A stretch of DNA of 64,000 nt, from assembly GCF_028368995.1 (NCBI RefSeq), contig NZ_JAQNDL010000003.1:930001-994000 (forward strand). The letters run 5' to 3'. How positions within the stretch are numbered: position 1 is the stretch's first letter; every line of letters starts with the position of its first letter. This document shows positions 34,808-44,389 of the stretch, piece after piece. The translations under genes and the position numbers were made by a program. The DNA is from Nannocystis bainbridge (lineage in GTDB: Bacteria > Myxococcota_A > Polyangia > Nannocystales > Nannocystaceae). A model generated the notes under the pieces. It did no database searches, had not been told where the DNA came from, and was given only the letters and a program-made list of their open reading frames with translations.

Positions 34808-35206
34808 ATGAGCCTCTTTGCCAACATCGAACATTTGGCGGCCGCCCCGGGCGTCGTCGCCGTCACGATCGACTCACCCAACCACCCGCGAGGATTCCGG
34901 GGCGTCGACACCTGGTCGCCCGTCCTCGACGCCTCGTTGCAGCTGTTCGGCCAGACCGGCGAGGACACCATCCGCCTCGTCATCGGCCAGCACACGGTCA
35001 TCATCCAGAAGGAGCACGGCGACACGGTCGCCGTCGTGTTGCCCACCGGGCACGCGATCGCCAAGTCGCTCCGGCGGATGATCCGCCGCCTCGCCAAGAA
35101 GGAGCGAGGCCCGGTCACGACCGCGCGAGCGCCGCAGGCGCCCGCCGAGACCCCCTCGGGGAGCGGTTCCGAGCCCTCGCCGCTCGATCGACCGGAGGCG
35201 GCCTGA
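34808..35206 (+). CDS. Small protein, possibly roadblock/LC7-like
   Basis: 132 residues. The N-terminal ~100 read as alternating strands and helices: MSLFANIEHLAAAPGVVAVT, then DTIRLVIGQHTVIIQKEHGD and AVVLPTGHAIAKSLRRMIRR. The layout (helix, PGVVAV strand, later hydrophobic strands and a basic helix) recalls roadblock/LC7 proteins that regulate MglA-type small GTPases, but the match is weak. The last 30 residues are a disordered Pro/Ser-rich tail. AGGAG stands 12 bases before the ATG. No mgl-type gene is adjacent. Treat as hypothetical. Confidence 0.6.
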   Translation: MSLFANIEHLAAAPGVVAVTIDSPNHPRGFRGVDTWSPVLDASLQLFGQTGEDTIRLVIGQHTVIIQKEHGDTVAVVLPTGHAIAKSLRRMIRRLAKKERGPVTTARAPQAPAETPSGSGSEPSPLDRPEAA

Positions 35207-35336
35207 CCGGGGCCCCCTGGGCCTCCTGGACCCCAATGCGCGGGCCTCTGGCGCGCGCCTCCGCTCGGAGTGCGTGATGGGCGCACCTGGAACGAGTCGC
35301 CTTCCGAGCGGCGATCACGTCTGACGTGTCTCTCTC

Positions 35337-35356
35337 GACAGGTCGCGTGACCTGTC
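35337..35356. repeat. Inverted repeat GACAGGTC-GCGT-GACCTGTC
   Basis: Perfect 8-bp arms with a 4-base loop, in the 270-base gap before the MBL lipoprotein gene. It keeps the repeat family's geometry (10-bp-like core, four-base loop) but with AGGTC/GACCT arms, so it may be a diverged member or an operator. Confidence 0.6.
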
Positions 35357-35464
35357 CTCAAGCACCACCGGACGCTCCCCTGGCCGTCTGGACCCCGAGC
35401 CCATCGGGCCAACTCACCCTCCGACGCGGCGCAGCCCACGACCTCGTGGCCTGCGCCGCGCTGC

Positions 35465-35470
35465 TATCAT
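35465..35470 (+). promoter_or_regulatory. -10 box of the MBL lipoprotein gene
   Basis: TATCAT ends 6 bases before the GTG start, so transcription would begin at or within one base of the start codon (leaderless). No convincing -35 box was found 17 bases upstream. Confidence 0.45.
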
Positions 35471-35476
35471 CCGCGC

Positions 35477-36676
35477 GTGCGACTCTGCGTGCTCGCCCTC
35501 GCCGTGCTCGTGTGCGCCTGCGGTGCGCACGACGACGCCCCGCCGATCGAGGTCAAGCCGGACCCGAGCTTGACGCTGCCGCCGCTGGCCCGCGACCGCG
35601 ACCCGACCACGCGTCCGCCCGGCACCGACCCGGCCGACGCGATGACGCTGCACTTTATCGACATCGGCCAGGGCGACGCGACCCTGCTCGAGTTCCCGTG
35701 CGGCGCGGCGCTGATCGACACCGGCGGCGAGAAGAACGAGCTGTTCGACGGCGAGGCCGCGCTCTACGCCTACCTCGACGCGTTCTTCGCCCGCCGCGCC
35801 GACCTCAATCGCACCCTCGACCTGCTGCTCGTCACCCACCCCCACATCGACCACAACCGCGGCGCCCTCGGCGTGCTCGAGCGCTACACCGTCAAGAACG
35901 TGGTCGACAACGGCGCCGACGCCCCGCACAGCCACAACGACGGCACCGAGGACCCCGGCGCGACCCAGCAGATGGCCGTGCACGCCTGGCTGCGCGACCA
36001 CGCCGACAAGGGCGTGCAGTACGCCGCCGTCGGCGCCGGCGAAGTGCCCGCGGCCGGCCTCACCAGCGCCGTGCTCGACCCGATCGGCAGCTGCGCCCGC
36101 GCGCCCACCGACCCCAAGCTGACCGCGCTGTGGGGCACCGTCACCCACGACGTCGAGACCTACGGCGACAACCCCAACAACCACAGCGTCGTCGTGCGCG
36201 TCGACTACGGCGAGGCCTCGGCGCTGTTCACCGGCGACCTCGAGCTCATCGGTTTATCGCGCCTGGCCGACCGCTACGAGAAGCACCCGGAGCTGCTCGA
36301 TGTCGACATCTACCAGGTCGGCCACCACGGCAGCAAAAACGCCACCATCCACTACCAGATGGCGCTGATGAGCCCGCGCGTGGCCGTGATCTCGATGGGC
36401 CCGTACGAGCGCAACATCCCGTGGACCGCCCGCAAGTACGGCCACCCGCACATCGTCGCGCTCGAGCACCTCGTGCACCCCGAATACGGCGTCCGCGGCC
36501 GCCGCGCCCCCGTGCAGGCGATGGTCGGCTTCCGCGGCGCGTATCAAGACAAGGTCACCGAGATCTTCCAGCGCCGCACGATCGACCGCGCGATCTACGG
36601 GACCGGCTGGGACGGGACGGTGGTGGTCGCGGCCAACGCCAACGGCTGGCTCGAGGTCAAAACCTCGGGCCGCTGA
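35477..36676 (+). CDS. Metallo-beta-lactamase-fold lipoprotein, ComEC C-terminal-like
   Basis: 399 residues from GTG. Signal VRLCVLALAVLVCAC (Cys15), then an MBL domain with the ComEC/Rec2-type opening LHFIDIGQGDATLLEFPCGA, metal motif VTHPHIDHNRGAL (HxHxDH) and later YGEASALFTGDLE and YQVGHHGSKNATI. Unlike ComEC it has no membrane channel, so it is a surface-anchored hydrolase, perhaps a nuclease or phosphodiesterase acting on exogenous material. The long second half keeps HxH-like positions (KYGHPHIVALEHL). Monocistronic. Substrate unknown. Confidence 0.83.
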   Translation: MRLCVLALAVLVCACGAHDDAPPIEVKPDPSLTLPPLARDRDPTTRPPGTDPADAMTLHFIDIGQGDATLLEFPCGAALIDTGGEKNELFDGEAALYAYLDAFFARRADLNRTLDLLLVTHPHIDHNRGALGVLERYTVKNVVDNGADAPHSHNDGTEDPGATQQMAVHAWLRDHADKGVQYAAVGAGEVPAAGLTSAVLDPIGSCARAPTDPKLTALWGTVTHDVETYGDNPNNHSVVVRVDYGEASALFTGDLELIGLSRLADRYEKHPELLDVDIYQVGHHGSKNATIHYQMALMSPRVAVISMGPYERNIPWTARKYGHPHIVALEHLVHPEYGVRGRRAPVQAMVGFRGAYQDKVTEIFQRRTIDRAIYGTGWDGTVVVAANANGWLEVKTSGR

Positions 36677-36814
36677 CCGCGCCGGGGTCACGGCCTGGCG
36701 TCCGGATCGCCGCGGCCGACCCGGTCCATGCCCTGGGCCACACGCGGACGGACCGACGCCGGCCCCGCCGAGGCGCCTTGCCGCCCGCCGGCCCGCTCGC
36801 GCATAGTCCCCCGC

Positions 36815-37021
<207 letters not shown>

Positions 37022-37029
37022 TCGCCTGA

Positions 37030-37065
37030 CCTTCGGGACATGTCCGTTCGCGCATGTCCCGAAGG
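37030..37065. terminator. Perfect 13-bp hairpin made of two repeat units, after the SEC-C gene
   Basis: CCTTCGGGACATG (37030-37042) and CATGTCCCGAAGG (37053-37065) are perfect reverse complements around a 10-base loop. The two CATGTCC cores are 14 bases apart (37039, 37053). It starts 9 bases after a stop codon, the place of a terminator, though no T-tract follows. This is the cleanest example of how two units fold together. Confidence 0.6.
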
Positions 37066-37207
37066 CCACGTCCGCCGAAGCCCACCCGCGGGCGCCGTCC
37101 TCTCCGCCATGAGGGCGCCGCGCTCGCTGCACCTGCGTCGACCATCGCCGGAGCGCCGCGCTCGCGTCGCGCCCGCTCGCACGCAAGGGTTTAGTCGAGT
37201 TCGCCGC

Positions 37208-37232
37208 GACATGTCCCTGGCGACATGTCCCA
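37208..37232. repeat. Two-unit palindrome element before the GGDEF gene stop
   Basis: Cores CATGTCC at 37210 and CATGTCC at 37224, 14 bases apart with spacer CTGGCGA. It lies in the 256-base gap between the SEC-C gene and the convergent GGDEF-domain gene. Confidence 0.8.
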
Positions 37233-37277
37233 TCCGCCAGCAAGCCGCCGCGCCCGCCTCGCGGCTCGGCGCGAGCC

Positions 37278-38774
37278 TCAGCCCGCCGACGCGTCGGCGT
37301 CGTCCGGCGGCTCGAACACCATCGGCGCCTCGTCGCCGTCGATGATGGCCCGCCCGCGGCCGCGGCGCTTGGCGTCGATCAGCGCCGCCTCGGCCTCGGA
37401 GAACAGCACCGACATCTCGTGGTTGTCGCGCGGCCACAACGAGCCGCCGGCGCTGAGCGACACGCCCATCCCCAGGGCCAGCGAGCCGACCCGGCGGGCG
37501 ACCGCCAGCACCTGCTCATGGGTCGTATCGGTCACCAGCACCGCGAACGCGTCGCCGGTGAGGCGAGCGACGATGTCGTGCGAGCGCAGCGTCGAGCGCA
37601 GCAGCACCCCGACCTGCTGCAGCAGCTCGTCGCCGGCCTTGTGCCCGCGGGCCAGGTTGACCCGCTGCAGGTAGTCGACGTCGAACAGCAGCAGCGCGCA
37701 CTGCGAGCCGAGCCGAACCGCCCGCGACTGCTCGTCGGCCATGCGCGTCTCGAACTCGCGACGGTTGAACAGCCCCGTCAGCTCGTCGTGGCGGGCCAGC
37801 GTCTCCACGCTCTCGTGCAGCCGCAGGTTCTCCGAAGCAAGCGCCGCGGTGTCGAGCAGGAAGCCGATGAACTCGCGCGCCTGCGGGTCGATCGGCGCCC
37901 GCCCGTACGGGTCGTCGGCGACCACGATCCCGAGCACCTTGTCGCGCAGGCGGAACGCCGCCACCAGGAATTCGCTCGCCGGCTCGAGGGCCGCCAGCGC
38001 CGGGTTGGTCGACCGCTCGCGCGAGAACAGCAGCGGACCGCTCGCCGCCAATGCTTGCTGGATCTCGTCGCCCGCCGCCGCCGTCACGTCGACCGCGATC
38101 GTGCGCACGAGATTCTCGTAGCGCGGCTCCGTCGTCTCGACCTCGGCGATCCGCTGCTCGAGCCCGAGCTCGCCCGCCGCCCTCGCGCGCGCCGCCTCGG
38201 CCGCGTTGGCCGGCCCGATCGCCGACTCGCCCACCAGCGCTCGCCCGTCCTCGTCGTACACGAACAGCGCCGCCCGGCTGAACCCGAGGGCCAGCCCCGA
38301 GGTCATCCCGATCAGCAGGATCGTGCGCAGCCGGTCGATGCTGCCGGTCTCGAGCATCGCCCGTGTCAGCCGCCGCAGCGCCTCCTGTCGCGGCGACTCG
38401 CGCGCGAAGCGCTCGAGCGCACCCGCTGCCTCGTCGGCGCCGAGCAGGCTCTGCGCGATCCGCCGCGCCAGCGCCGGAATGCCGTCGGCGAGTTCAGCTG
38501 TCCCGAGGACCAGGTCCTTCATGCCATGGATGAACCTGACCTTCGGCTCCGCCGCGCCGATCCGGGCGGCCACGAGCCGCAGCGACGCCCCGCGGTCGGC
38601 GAGCCGCAGCAGCTGCAAGGCCAGCGGCGGCGCGTCCTCGGCCGGGACCTCGACCTCGAGCGCGAGGGGCACGGCCAGCCGATCGAAGAGCGTCCGGAGA
38701 TCGTGCGGCACGTCGACCGCACGCACGGCCGTCGCCAGAGCCTCGGGGATCCCGCTGTACGCTGGGTCGGACAT
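37278..38774 (-). CDS. GAF-like plus degenerate GGDEF-domain protein
   Basis: 498 residues. An N-terminal helical region of 150 residues (it resembles no named domain I know) is followed by a GAF-like sensor (about 150-320) and a C-terminal GGDEF fold (about 330-490). The fold shows DELTGLFNRREFETRMADEQ, ALLLFDVDYLQRVNLARGHK and AGDELLQQVG. The active-site loop reads LTGDAFAVL (near 404) instead of GG[DE]EF: the first Gly is Thr and the catalytic Glu is Ala. It is therefore probably not a cyclase but a GTP/c-di-GMP-responsive or scaffold protein. Start at 38774 avoids an upstream in-frame ATG whose extra residues look non-coding. Confidence 0.85.
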   Translation of the reverse strand: MSDPAYSGIPEALATAVRAVDVPHDLRTLFDRLAVPLALEVEVPAEDAPPLALQLLRLADRGASLRLVAARIGAAEPKVRFIHGMKDLVLGTAELADGIPALARRIAQSLLGADEAAGALERFARESPRQEALRRLTRAMLETGSIDRLRTILLIGMTSGLALGFSRAALFVYDEDGRALVGESAIGPANAAEAARARAAGELGLEQRIAEVETTEPRYENLVRTIAVDVTAAAGDEIQQALAASGPLLFSRERSTNPALAALEPASEFLVAAFRLRDKVLGIVVADDPYGRAPIDPQAREFIGFLLDTAALASENLRLHESVETLARHDELTGLFNRREFETRMADEQSRAVRLGSQCALLLFDVDYLQRVNLARGHKAGDELLQQVGVLLRSTLRSHDIVARLTGDAFAVLVTDTTHEQVLAVARRVGSLALGMGVSLSAGGSLWPRDNHEMSVLFSEAEAALIDAKRRGRGRAIIDGDEAPMVFEPPDDADASAG

Positions 38775-38894
38775 TGGCCCCGCGATGCTGGCAAAAGCCC
38801 CGCAGGCCAGCAACGGGCGCAGACGCGCATCTGCGCGCCCAGGCGGTCCGGGCGAGGTGCGGCGCGAATTTGTCCGCCGACCGTCGCGGGCCGA

Positions 38895-40049
38895 TCACCC
38901 CGCGTGGCGTGCGCGCGCGAACGCCCGCAGGGCCTCGGGCGCCGTCCCCGTGACCACCGCCTCCGCCACCAGCTCGCCGATCGCCGGCGCGAACTTGAAA
39001 CCGTGGCCCGAGAACCCGCCCGCGATCCACACCCGCCTGTCCCCGGGGACATGATCGATCACGAAGTCGGTCGACGGCGTGCAGGTGTACAGGCAGACCG
39101 TCGCGTGCACGAACTCGCCCCGCCCCGCCGGCAGGTACGCGGCCAGGAACGCGTCGAGCGGCGCGAGATCGCCGGCATGGATCGCGCGGTCGACCCGCTC
39201 CGGATCGACCCCCGCCTCGGCCGCGCCGACCTCGGCCGGCGGCACGTGACACGCCAGCTTGAACCCCGTCACGCCCTCGTGCCCGTACGGGAACCCGTAC
39301 ACGAAGCCCGCCGGCCCGAACGAGGCCCACACCGGCATCGCCGCCAGCCGCTCCAGCTCCGCCGCGGCCGGCCGCGTCCACGCCAGCACCCGCCGCAGCA
39401 CCTTCAGCTGGCCCGGCATGAACCCCGGCACCAGCCCCGGCAGGTAAGCACCCGCCGTCACCACCACGTGGTCGGCCGGCAGCAGCGTCCCGTCCTCGAG
39501 CAGCACCCGCGGCCGATCGCCGAGCGCGAGCTCGCGGACCCGCACGCCCGTCCGCCAAGCTGTCCCGAGGGACATAGCCTCTCGTTTTAGCGCTTCGAGA
39601 CATGGCCCGACGCGCAGGTACCCGCCCGACGGGGTGAAGCAGGCCGTCCACCCGTCGGGCACCGCGATCGGGAAGCGCTCGCGGGCCGCGGCCGCGTCCA
39701 TCAGCTCGTGCTCGACCGCCGCCGCGCGACAGGCTGCGATCGCATCCTGATAGTCGGGATCGTGCTCGGGCCCGAACTCGACCATCCCGGTGCGCACCAG
39801 CAGCGCCTCGCCGGCCCGCTCGCCGAGCGCCTGCCACAACGCGTCGGCGCGGCGGACCAGCGGCACGTAGCCGGCGCCCTCGTGGTACGACTCGCGGATG
39901 ATCCGCGTGTAGCCCGAGTGGCTGCCGTGCTCGTGCACGTGCGAGAAGCGCTCGAGCACCGTGACCTCGGCCCCGCGGGCGGCCAGCGCCCACGCGGTCG
40001 CCGAGCCCATCGTCCCGCCGCCGACGACGATGACTTTCGGGCCGCGCAT
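38895..40049 (-). CDS. FAD-dependent amine oxidase, SolA/monomeric sarcosine oxidase-like
   Basis: 384 residues, a DAO-fold flavoenzyme that oxidises N-methyl or primary amino acids to imine and hydrogen peroxide. The FAD-binding N-terminus is KVIVVGGGTMGSATAWALAA. HEHGSHSGYTRIIRESYHEG matches the SRxxR-type loop of N-methyltryptophan and sarcosine oxidases, and LYTCTPSTDFVIDH carries the Cys that in this family binds FAD covalently. It lies 4 bases after tryptophan 2,3-dioxygenase, so the substrate may be a tryptophan-derived amine. Codons for LKREAMSLGTAW lie in repeat-family DNA (about 39555-39605). Confidence 0.87.
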   Translation of the reverse strand: MRGPKVIVVGGGTMGSATAWALAARGAEVTVLERFSHVHEHGSHSGYTRIIRESYHEGAGYVPLVRRADALWQALGERAGEALLVRTGMVEFGPEHDPDYQDAIAACRAAAVEHELMDAAAARERFPIAVPDGWTACFTPSGGYLRVGPCLEALKREAMSLGTAWRTGVRVRELALGDRPRVLLEDGTLLPADHVVVTAGAYLPGLVPGFMPGQLKVLRRVLAWTRPAAAELERLAAMPVWASFGPAGFVYGFPYGHEGVTGFKLACHVPPAEVGAAEAGVDPERVDRAIHAGDLAPLDAFLAAYLPAGRGEFVHATVCLYTCTPSTDFVIDHVPGDRRVWIAGGFSGHGFKFAPAIGELVAEAVVTGTAPEALRAFARARHAG

Positions 40050-40053
40050 CGCC

Positions 40054-41175
<1,122 letters not shown>

Positions 41176-41184
41176 AGGCCGCGA

Positions 41185-41190
41185 AAGCTA
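41185..41190 (-). promoter_or_regulatory. -10 box of kynA inside the end of the upstream gene
   Basis: TAGCTT on the minus strand ends 9 bases before the kynA ATG and overlaps the FHIPEP stop codon. It follows the short -10-to-start spacing seen at many genes in this window. Confidence 0.4.
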
Positions 41191-43224
41191 CGCCGTGTCG
41201 CGCTCGCCCGGCAACGTCCGCCCGCGTGAGGCCCCGCCCGCGTGCAGGGGCGCCTCGAACCACCGCACCGGCGGCCCGTCCGGATCGCCGGGCAGCGGCA
41301 ACTCGGCCTCTTGCACCTCCACCGTGCTCAGCACCGTCACGTGCGGCGTACCGCGGCCCAGCAGCAGCGCGAACACCGGCCGCGCGCGCGGCGAACAGAC
41401 CACGAGCGGCGGCGGCCCTTCCTCGAGCGCTTCGCCGCCGACAACATCGTTCTGCGCGAGAACCCGTCGGCGCCAGGCCTGGCGCGCGCGGGCGTCGAGC
41501 CCGAGCCGCAGCCCGCGGTCGCCGCTGACCGCCCGTGACAGCAGCGCCGCCTCCGCGTCGGCCACCGGCCGCACCCACGTCACAGCGCCCACGCGGGCGT
41601 GGGCCGCCACCACCTCGCCGACCCACTGCGGCGCCAGCCGTTCGCGCAGCGCTCCGAGCCAGCGGCCCCGCTCGCTCGCCTGCCGCAGCAGCGGCTCGGA
41701 CGCGATCGCCTCGAGCAGCCCCGCGAACGGCGGCAGCGGCACCCGCTCGCGCAGCAGCCCGCGCGTCAGCTCGAGCAGCTCGGCCGGCCCGACCCGCGCC
41801 AGCGCCTCGCGCACCACCGCCGGCTCGCGCCCGCCCTGCTCCTCCAGCGCCCGCGCGATCGTCTCCAGGTCGACCAGCGCCTCCGCCCCCCGCATCACCG
41901 CGCGAAACACCGCCGTCACGATCCTGTCCTGTCGAGCATGCCCTGAAGGACCTGCCCGATCGAGCATGTCCTTTCGACCATCCTCCTCGCGACCTCCGCT
42001 CGACATGTCCTCGAGGACATCCAGCCCGCCGCCCCACTCTCCCTCTCGCCTGTCCCTGAGGACATCCACCTCCGGCGCGCTCAGCACTCGCTCGCCGAGG
42101 CGCACCGCGAAGCTCGGCCCTGCCACCGCCACGATCGGCGGCACCTCGACGCCCAGCGCCCCCGCGCAGCGGCGCCGCAGCTCGGCCAGCGGCCCGCGCA
42201 GCGCCTGGATGTCCTTTTCATCATGTCCCGGGAGACAGACCACGATCTGCCGCCCTGGCGGCCCTCGCCGCTGCCGCGTCCACCACGCCAGCGCCCCCAG
42301 CCCGAAAGCCGTGGTCGAGAACGCCGCCGCCGGCATGCCCGGCGCCAGCGCCAGCCCGGCCAACAGCCCCGCCGGGGCCGCCAACAGCCCCGGAGTCCAC
42401 CACGCCGCCCCGCGGGTCGCCGGCTCCTCGCGGTCGACCCTCGCCACCAGCAGCGCCCCCGCCAGCCCGACCAGCAGCGCCGGCACCTGCGCCAGCAACC
42501 CGTCGCCGATCGCCAGCCGCCCGTACAGCTCGAGCGACGCCGACAGCCCCAGCCCCTCGCGCAGCCCCATCACCACCCCACCGACCACGTTCACGCTCGT
42601 CAGCACCAGCCCGAGGATCGCGTCGCCGCGGATGAACTTGGCCGCCCCGTCCATCGCCCCGTAGAAGTTCGAGCGCTCGCGCAGGCGCGCCCGCAGCCGC
42701 GTCGCCTCCGTCGCCGAGATCGTGCCTGCCCGCAGATCGGCCTCGATCGCCGCCTGGTGCCCCGGCAGCCCGTCGAGCGCGAACCGGGCCGCGACCTCGG
42801 CGATGCGCTCGCCGCCGCGGGCCACCACCACGAACTGCACCACCGTCACGATCGCAAACACCACCGCCCCGACCACCAGGTCGCCCTGGATCACCAGCGT
42901 CGAGAACGCCGCGATCACCTCGCCCGCGTCCGCGTCGCGCAGGATCAGCCGCGTCGTCGTCACGTTGAGCGCCATCCGCGTCAGCGTCATCAGCAGCAGC
43001 AGCCGCGGGAACCCCAGCAGCTCCGCGCTGCGCCGCGCCGTCACGCTGGCCACCAGCGCCGTCACCGAGCCCGCCAGGCTCAGCGTCAGCAGCAGGTCGA
43101 CCAGCCAGCGCGGCAGCGGCAACAGCGCGCAGGTCACCGCCGCCAGCACCCACAGCACCAGCCCGTAGCCCGGCAGGACCGCCCAGATATCCGCTCCGGA
43201 GCCCGCGGCTCGGCCGATGCGCAT
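41188..43224 (-). CDS. Orphan FHIPEP-family export-gate protein (FlhA/SctV-like)
   Basis: 678 residues from the ATG at 43224; TAGCCT ends 8 bases upstream (complement of 43233-43238). The N-terminal half has seven to eight membrane helices with the FHIPEP signature: FPRLLLLMTLTRMALNVTTTR, RFALDGLPGHQAAIEADL and GAMDGAAKFIRGDAILGL (near 186). The C-terminal cytosolic half is less conserved and carries repeat-family inserts (about residues 385-435; LDVLEDMSSGG, SGHARQD). FlhA/SctV form the nonameric substrate gate of flagellar and type III secretion systems. No other such gene is adjacent, and kynA follows 12 bases downstream. It may belong to a scattered secretion system or be decaying. Confidence 0.88.
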   Translation of the reverse strand: MRIGRAAGSGADIWAVLPGYGLVLWVLAAVTCALLPLPRWLVDLLLTLSLAGSVTALVASVTARRSAELLGFPRLLLLMTLTRMALNVTTTRLILRDADAGEVIAAFSTLVIQGDLVVGAVVFAIVTVVQFVVVARGGERIAEVAARFALDGLPGHQAAIEADLRAGTISATEATRLRARLRERSNFYGAMDGAAKFIRGDAILGLVLTSVNVVGGVVMGLREGLGLSASLELYGRLAIGDGLLAQVPALLVGLAGALLVARVDREEPATRGAAWWTPGLLAAPAGLLAGLALAPGMPAAAFSTTAFGLGALAWWTRQRRGPPGRQIVVCLPGHDEKDIQALRGPLAELRRRCAGALGVEVPPIVAVAGPSFAVRLGERVLSAPEVDVLRDRREGEWGGGLDVLEDMSSGGREEDGRKDMLDRAGPSGHARQDRIVTAVFRAVMRGAEALVDLETIARALEEQGGREPAVVREALARVGPAELLELTRGLLRERVPLPPFAGLLEAIASEPLLRQASERGRWLGALRERLAPQWVGEVVAAHARVGAVTWVRPVADAEAALLSRAVSGDRGLRLGLDARARQAWRRRVLAQNDVVGGEALEEGPPPLVVCSPRARPVFALLLGRGTPHVTVLSTVEVQEAELPLPGDPDGPPVRWFEAPLHAGGASRGRTLPGERDTA
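41923..42067. repeat. 14-bp palindrome arrays inside the FHIPEP gene
   Basis: Cores at 41923, 41937, 41951, 41965, 41979 and 41993 in exact 14-bp register (CCTGTCC, CATGCCC, CCTGCCC, CATGTCC, CATCCTC, CCTCCGC). Then come pairs 42004/42018 (CATGTCC, CATCCAG) and 42049/42063 (CCTGTCC, CATCCAC), each 14 apart. The reading frame crosses all of them. Another pair-like element lies at 42210-42236. Confidence 0.9.
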
Positions 43225-43398
43225 TGCCGCACAGGCTAGCGAGGCGCGAACGCGCGCCAAGATCCGCAAGTGTTCAGTGCGATTTCGCCCCTCACGCGCC
43301 GCGGATCCGCGCGCTCCGGCGGCGGGGTCCGATCGCGGTCCTGCTCGCGTCGGTCTTGCCCGCGTCGCCCCGTCACGCGAGCGAGGGCTCGGCGAAGA

Positions 43399-44349
43399 TC
43401 ACTCGATCTCGAAGCAGTACAGCCGGAACGCCTCGGTGCAGTGGCGCGGCGCGCAGGCTGTCCACGTCGCGTTGACCGCGTCGAACATCCCGATCAGGCC
43501 CTGCCCCTGGTCCGACTGCCAGCCCCCACACGACACGCCCCCGTCGCCCAGCCCGTCGACCAGCGTCCCCGTCCACACCCCGTCGCTGCTGACCGCGCAC
43601 GGCTCCATCGACGACGGGATCGACTGCCCCTTCTCCGTCACGTTGATCGGGTTCTTCAAGCTCCCCATCGTCAACGCATCTGCGTCGGGCGCCACCGGCA
43701 TCCCGTCGGGCCGCACGTACGGCGTCTTGCCCGCGCCGAGGCGGTCGCTCGCGTTCGCGGCCCCGTCCGACAGCCACGCCACGAACTTGCGCATCTTCAG
43801 CTCTGGCACCGCCCCGGCGCCGCCTGCCAGCTTCGTGCACGTCTCGTCGGCCGCCGTCAGCTTGCCCACTTGCAGGGCCGTGAACACCTCGCTCGTGAGG
43901 AACACGTAGCGCACGACCTTCGGGCCCTGCTCGATCTGGCACAGCGCGTCGCAGCCGTCGCCGCTGATCAGGTTGCCGTCGTCGCACTGCTCGAGCGGCG
44001 CATCGACCATCCCGTCGCCGCACATCGACGGCACCACCGTCGTCACGTCGCTCGTCGTCGCATCGGTGCCCGGCTCCGTCGAAGTCACCGGCTCCGTCGA
44101 AGTCCCCGGCTCCGTCGAAGTCACCGACTCCGTCGTGCTCGTCGTGCTCGTCGTGCTCGTCGTGCTCGTCGTGCTCGTCGTCCCCGTCGTGCCCGTCGTC
44201 CCCGTCGTCGTCGGCGCCGTGCTCGAGCTCGTGCTCTCCGTCGTCGTCGTCGTCTCGCTGCTCGTCGCGCTCCCCGCGACTCCGGCCGGTGAAAAACAAC
44301 CCGAACAGCCCAGCACTGCCACCGCGATCGACGCGCGCCCGAACGACAT
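43399..44349 (-). CDS. Lipoprotein: Thr/Ser linker, Cys-rich module, DUF1554-like domain
   Basis: 316 residues. Signal MSFGRASIAVAVLGCSGC, then a linker of about 85 residues made of TTS and TEPGTS repeats; its DNA holds a GTGCTCGTC 9-mer repeated about six times at 44138-44190. Next is a short Cys module (CGDGMVDAPLEQCDDGN, DUF4215-like), then a domain with RYVFLTSEVFTALQVGKLTA, FVAWLSDGAANASDR and ATWTACAPRHCTEAFRLYCF, resembling DUF1554. Start at 44349 because TAGAGT ends 7 bases upstream; a GTG at 44358 overlaps that box. Surface location inferred. Confidence 0.82.
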   Translation of the reverse strand: MSFGRASIAVAVLGCSGCFSPAGVAGSATSSETTTTTESTSSSTAPTTTGTTGTTGTTSTTSTTSTTSTTSTTESVTSTEPGTSTEPVTSTEPGTDATTSDVTTVVPSMCGDGMVDAPLEQCDDGNLISGDGCDALCQIEQGPKVVRYVFLTSEVFTALQVGKLTAADETCTKLAGGAGAVPELKMRKFVAWLSDGAANASDRLGAGKTPYVRPDGMPVAPDADALTMGSLKNPINVTEKGQSIPSSMEPCAVSSDGVWTGTLVDGLGDGGVSCGGWQSDQGQGLIGMFDAVNATWTACAPRHCTEAFRLYCFEIE

Positions 44350-44389
44350 CGGCCTCACTCTACTCGACGCCTCGCGCCGCGCCCACCTG

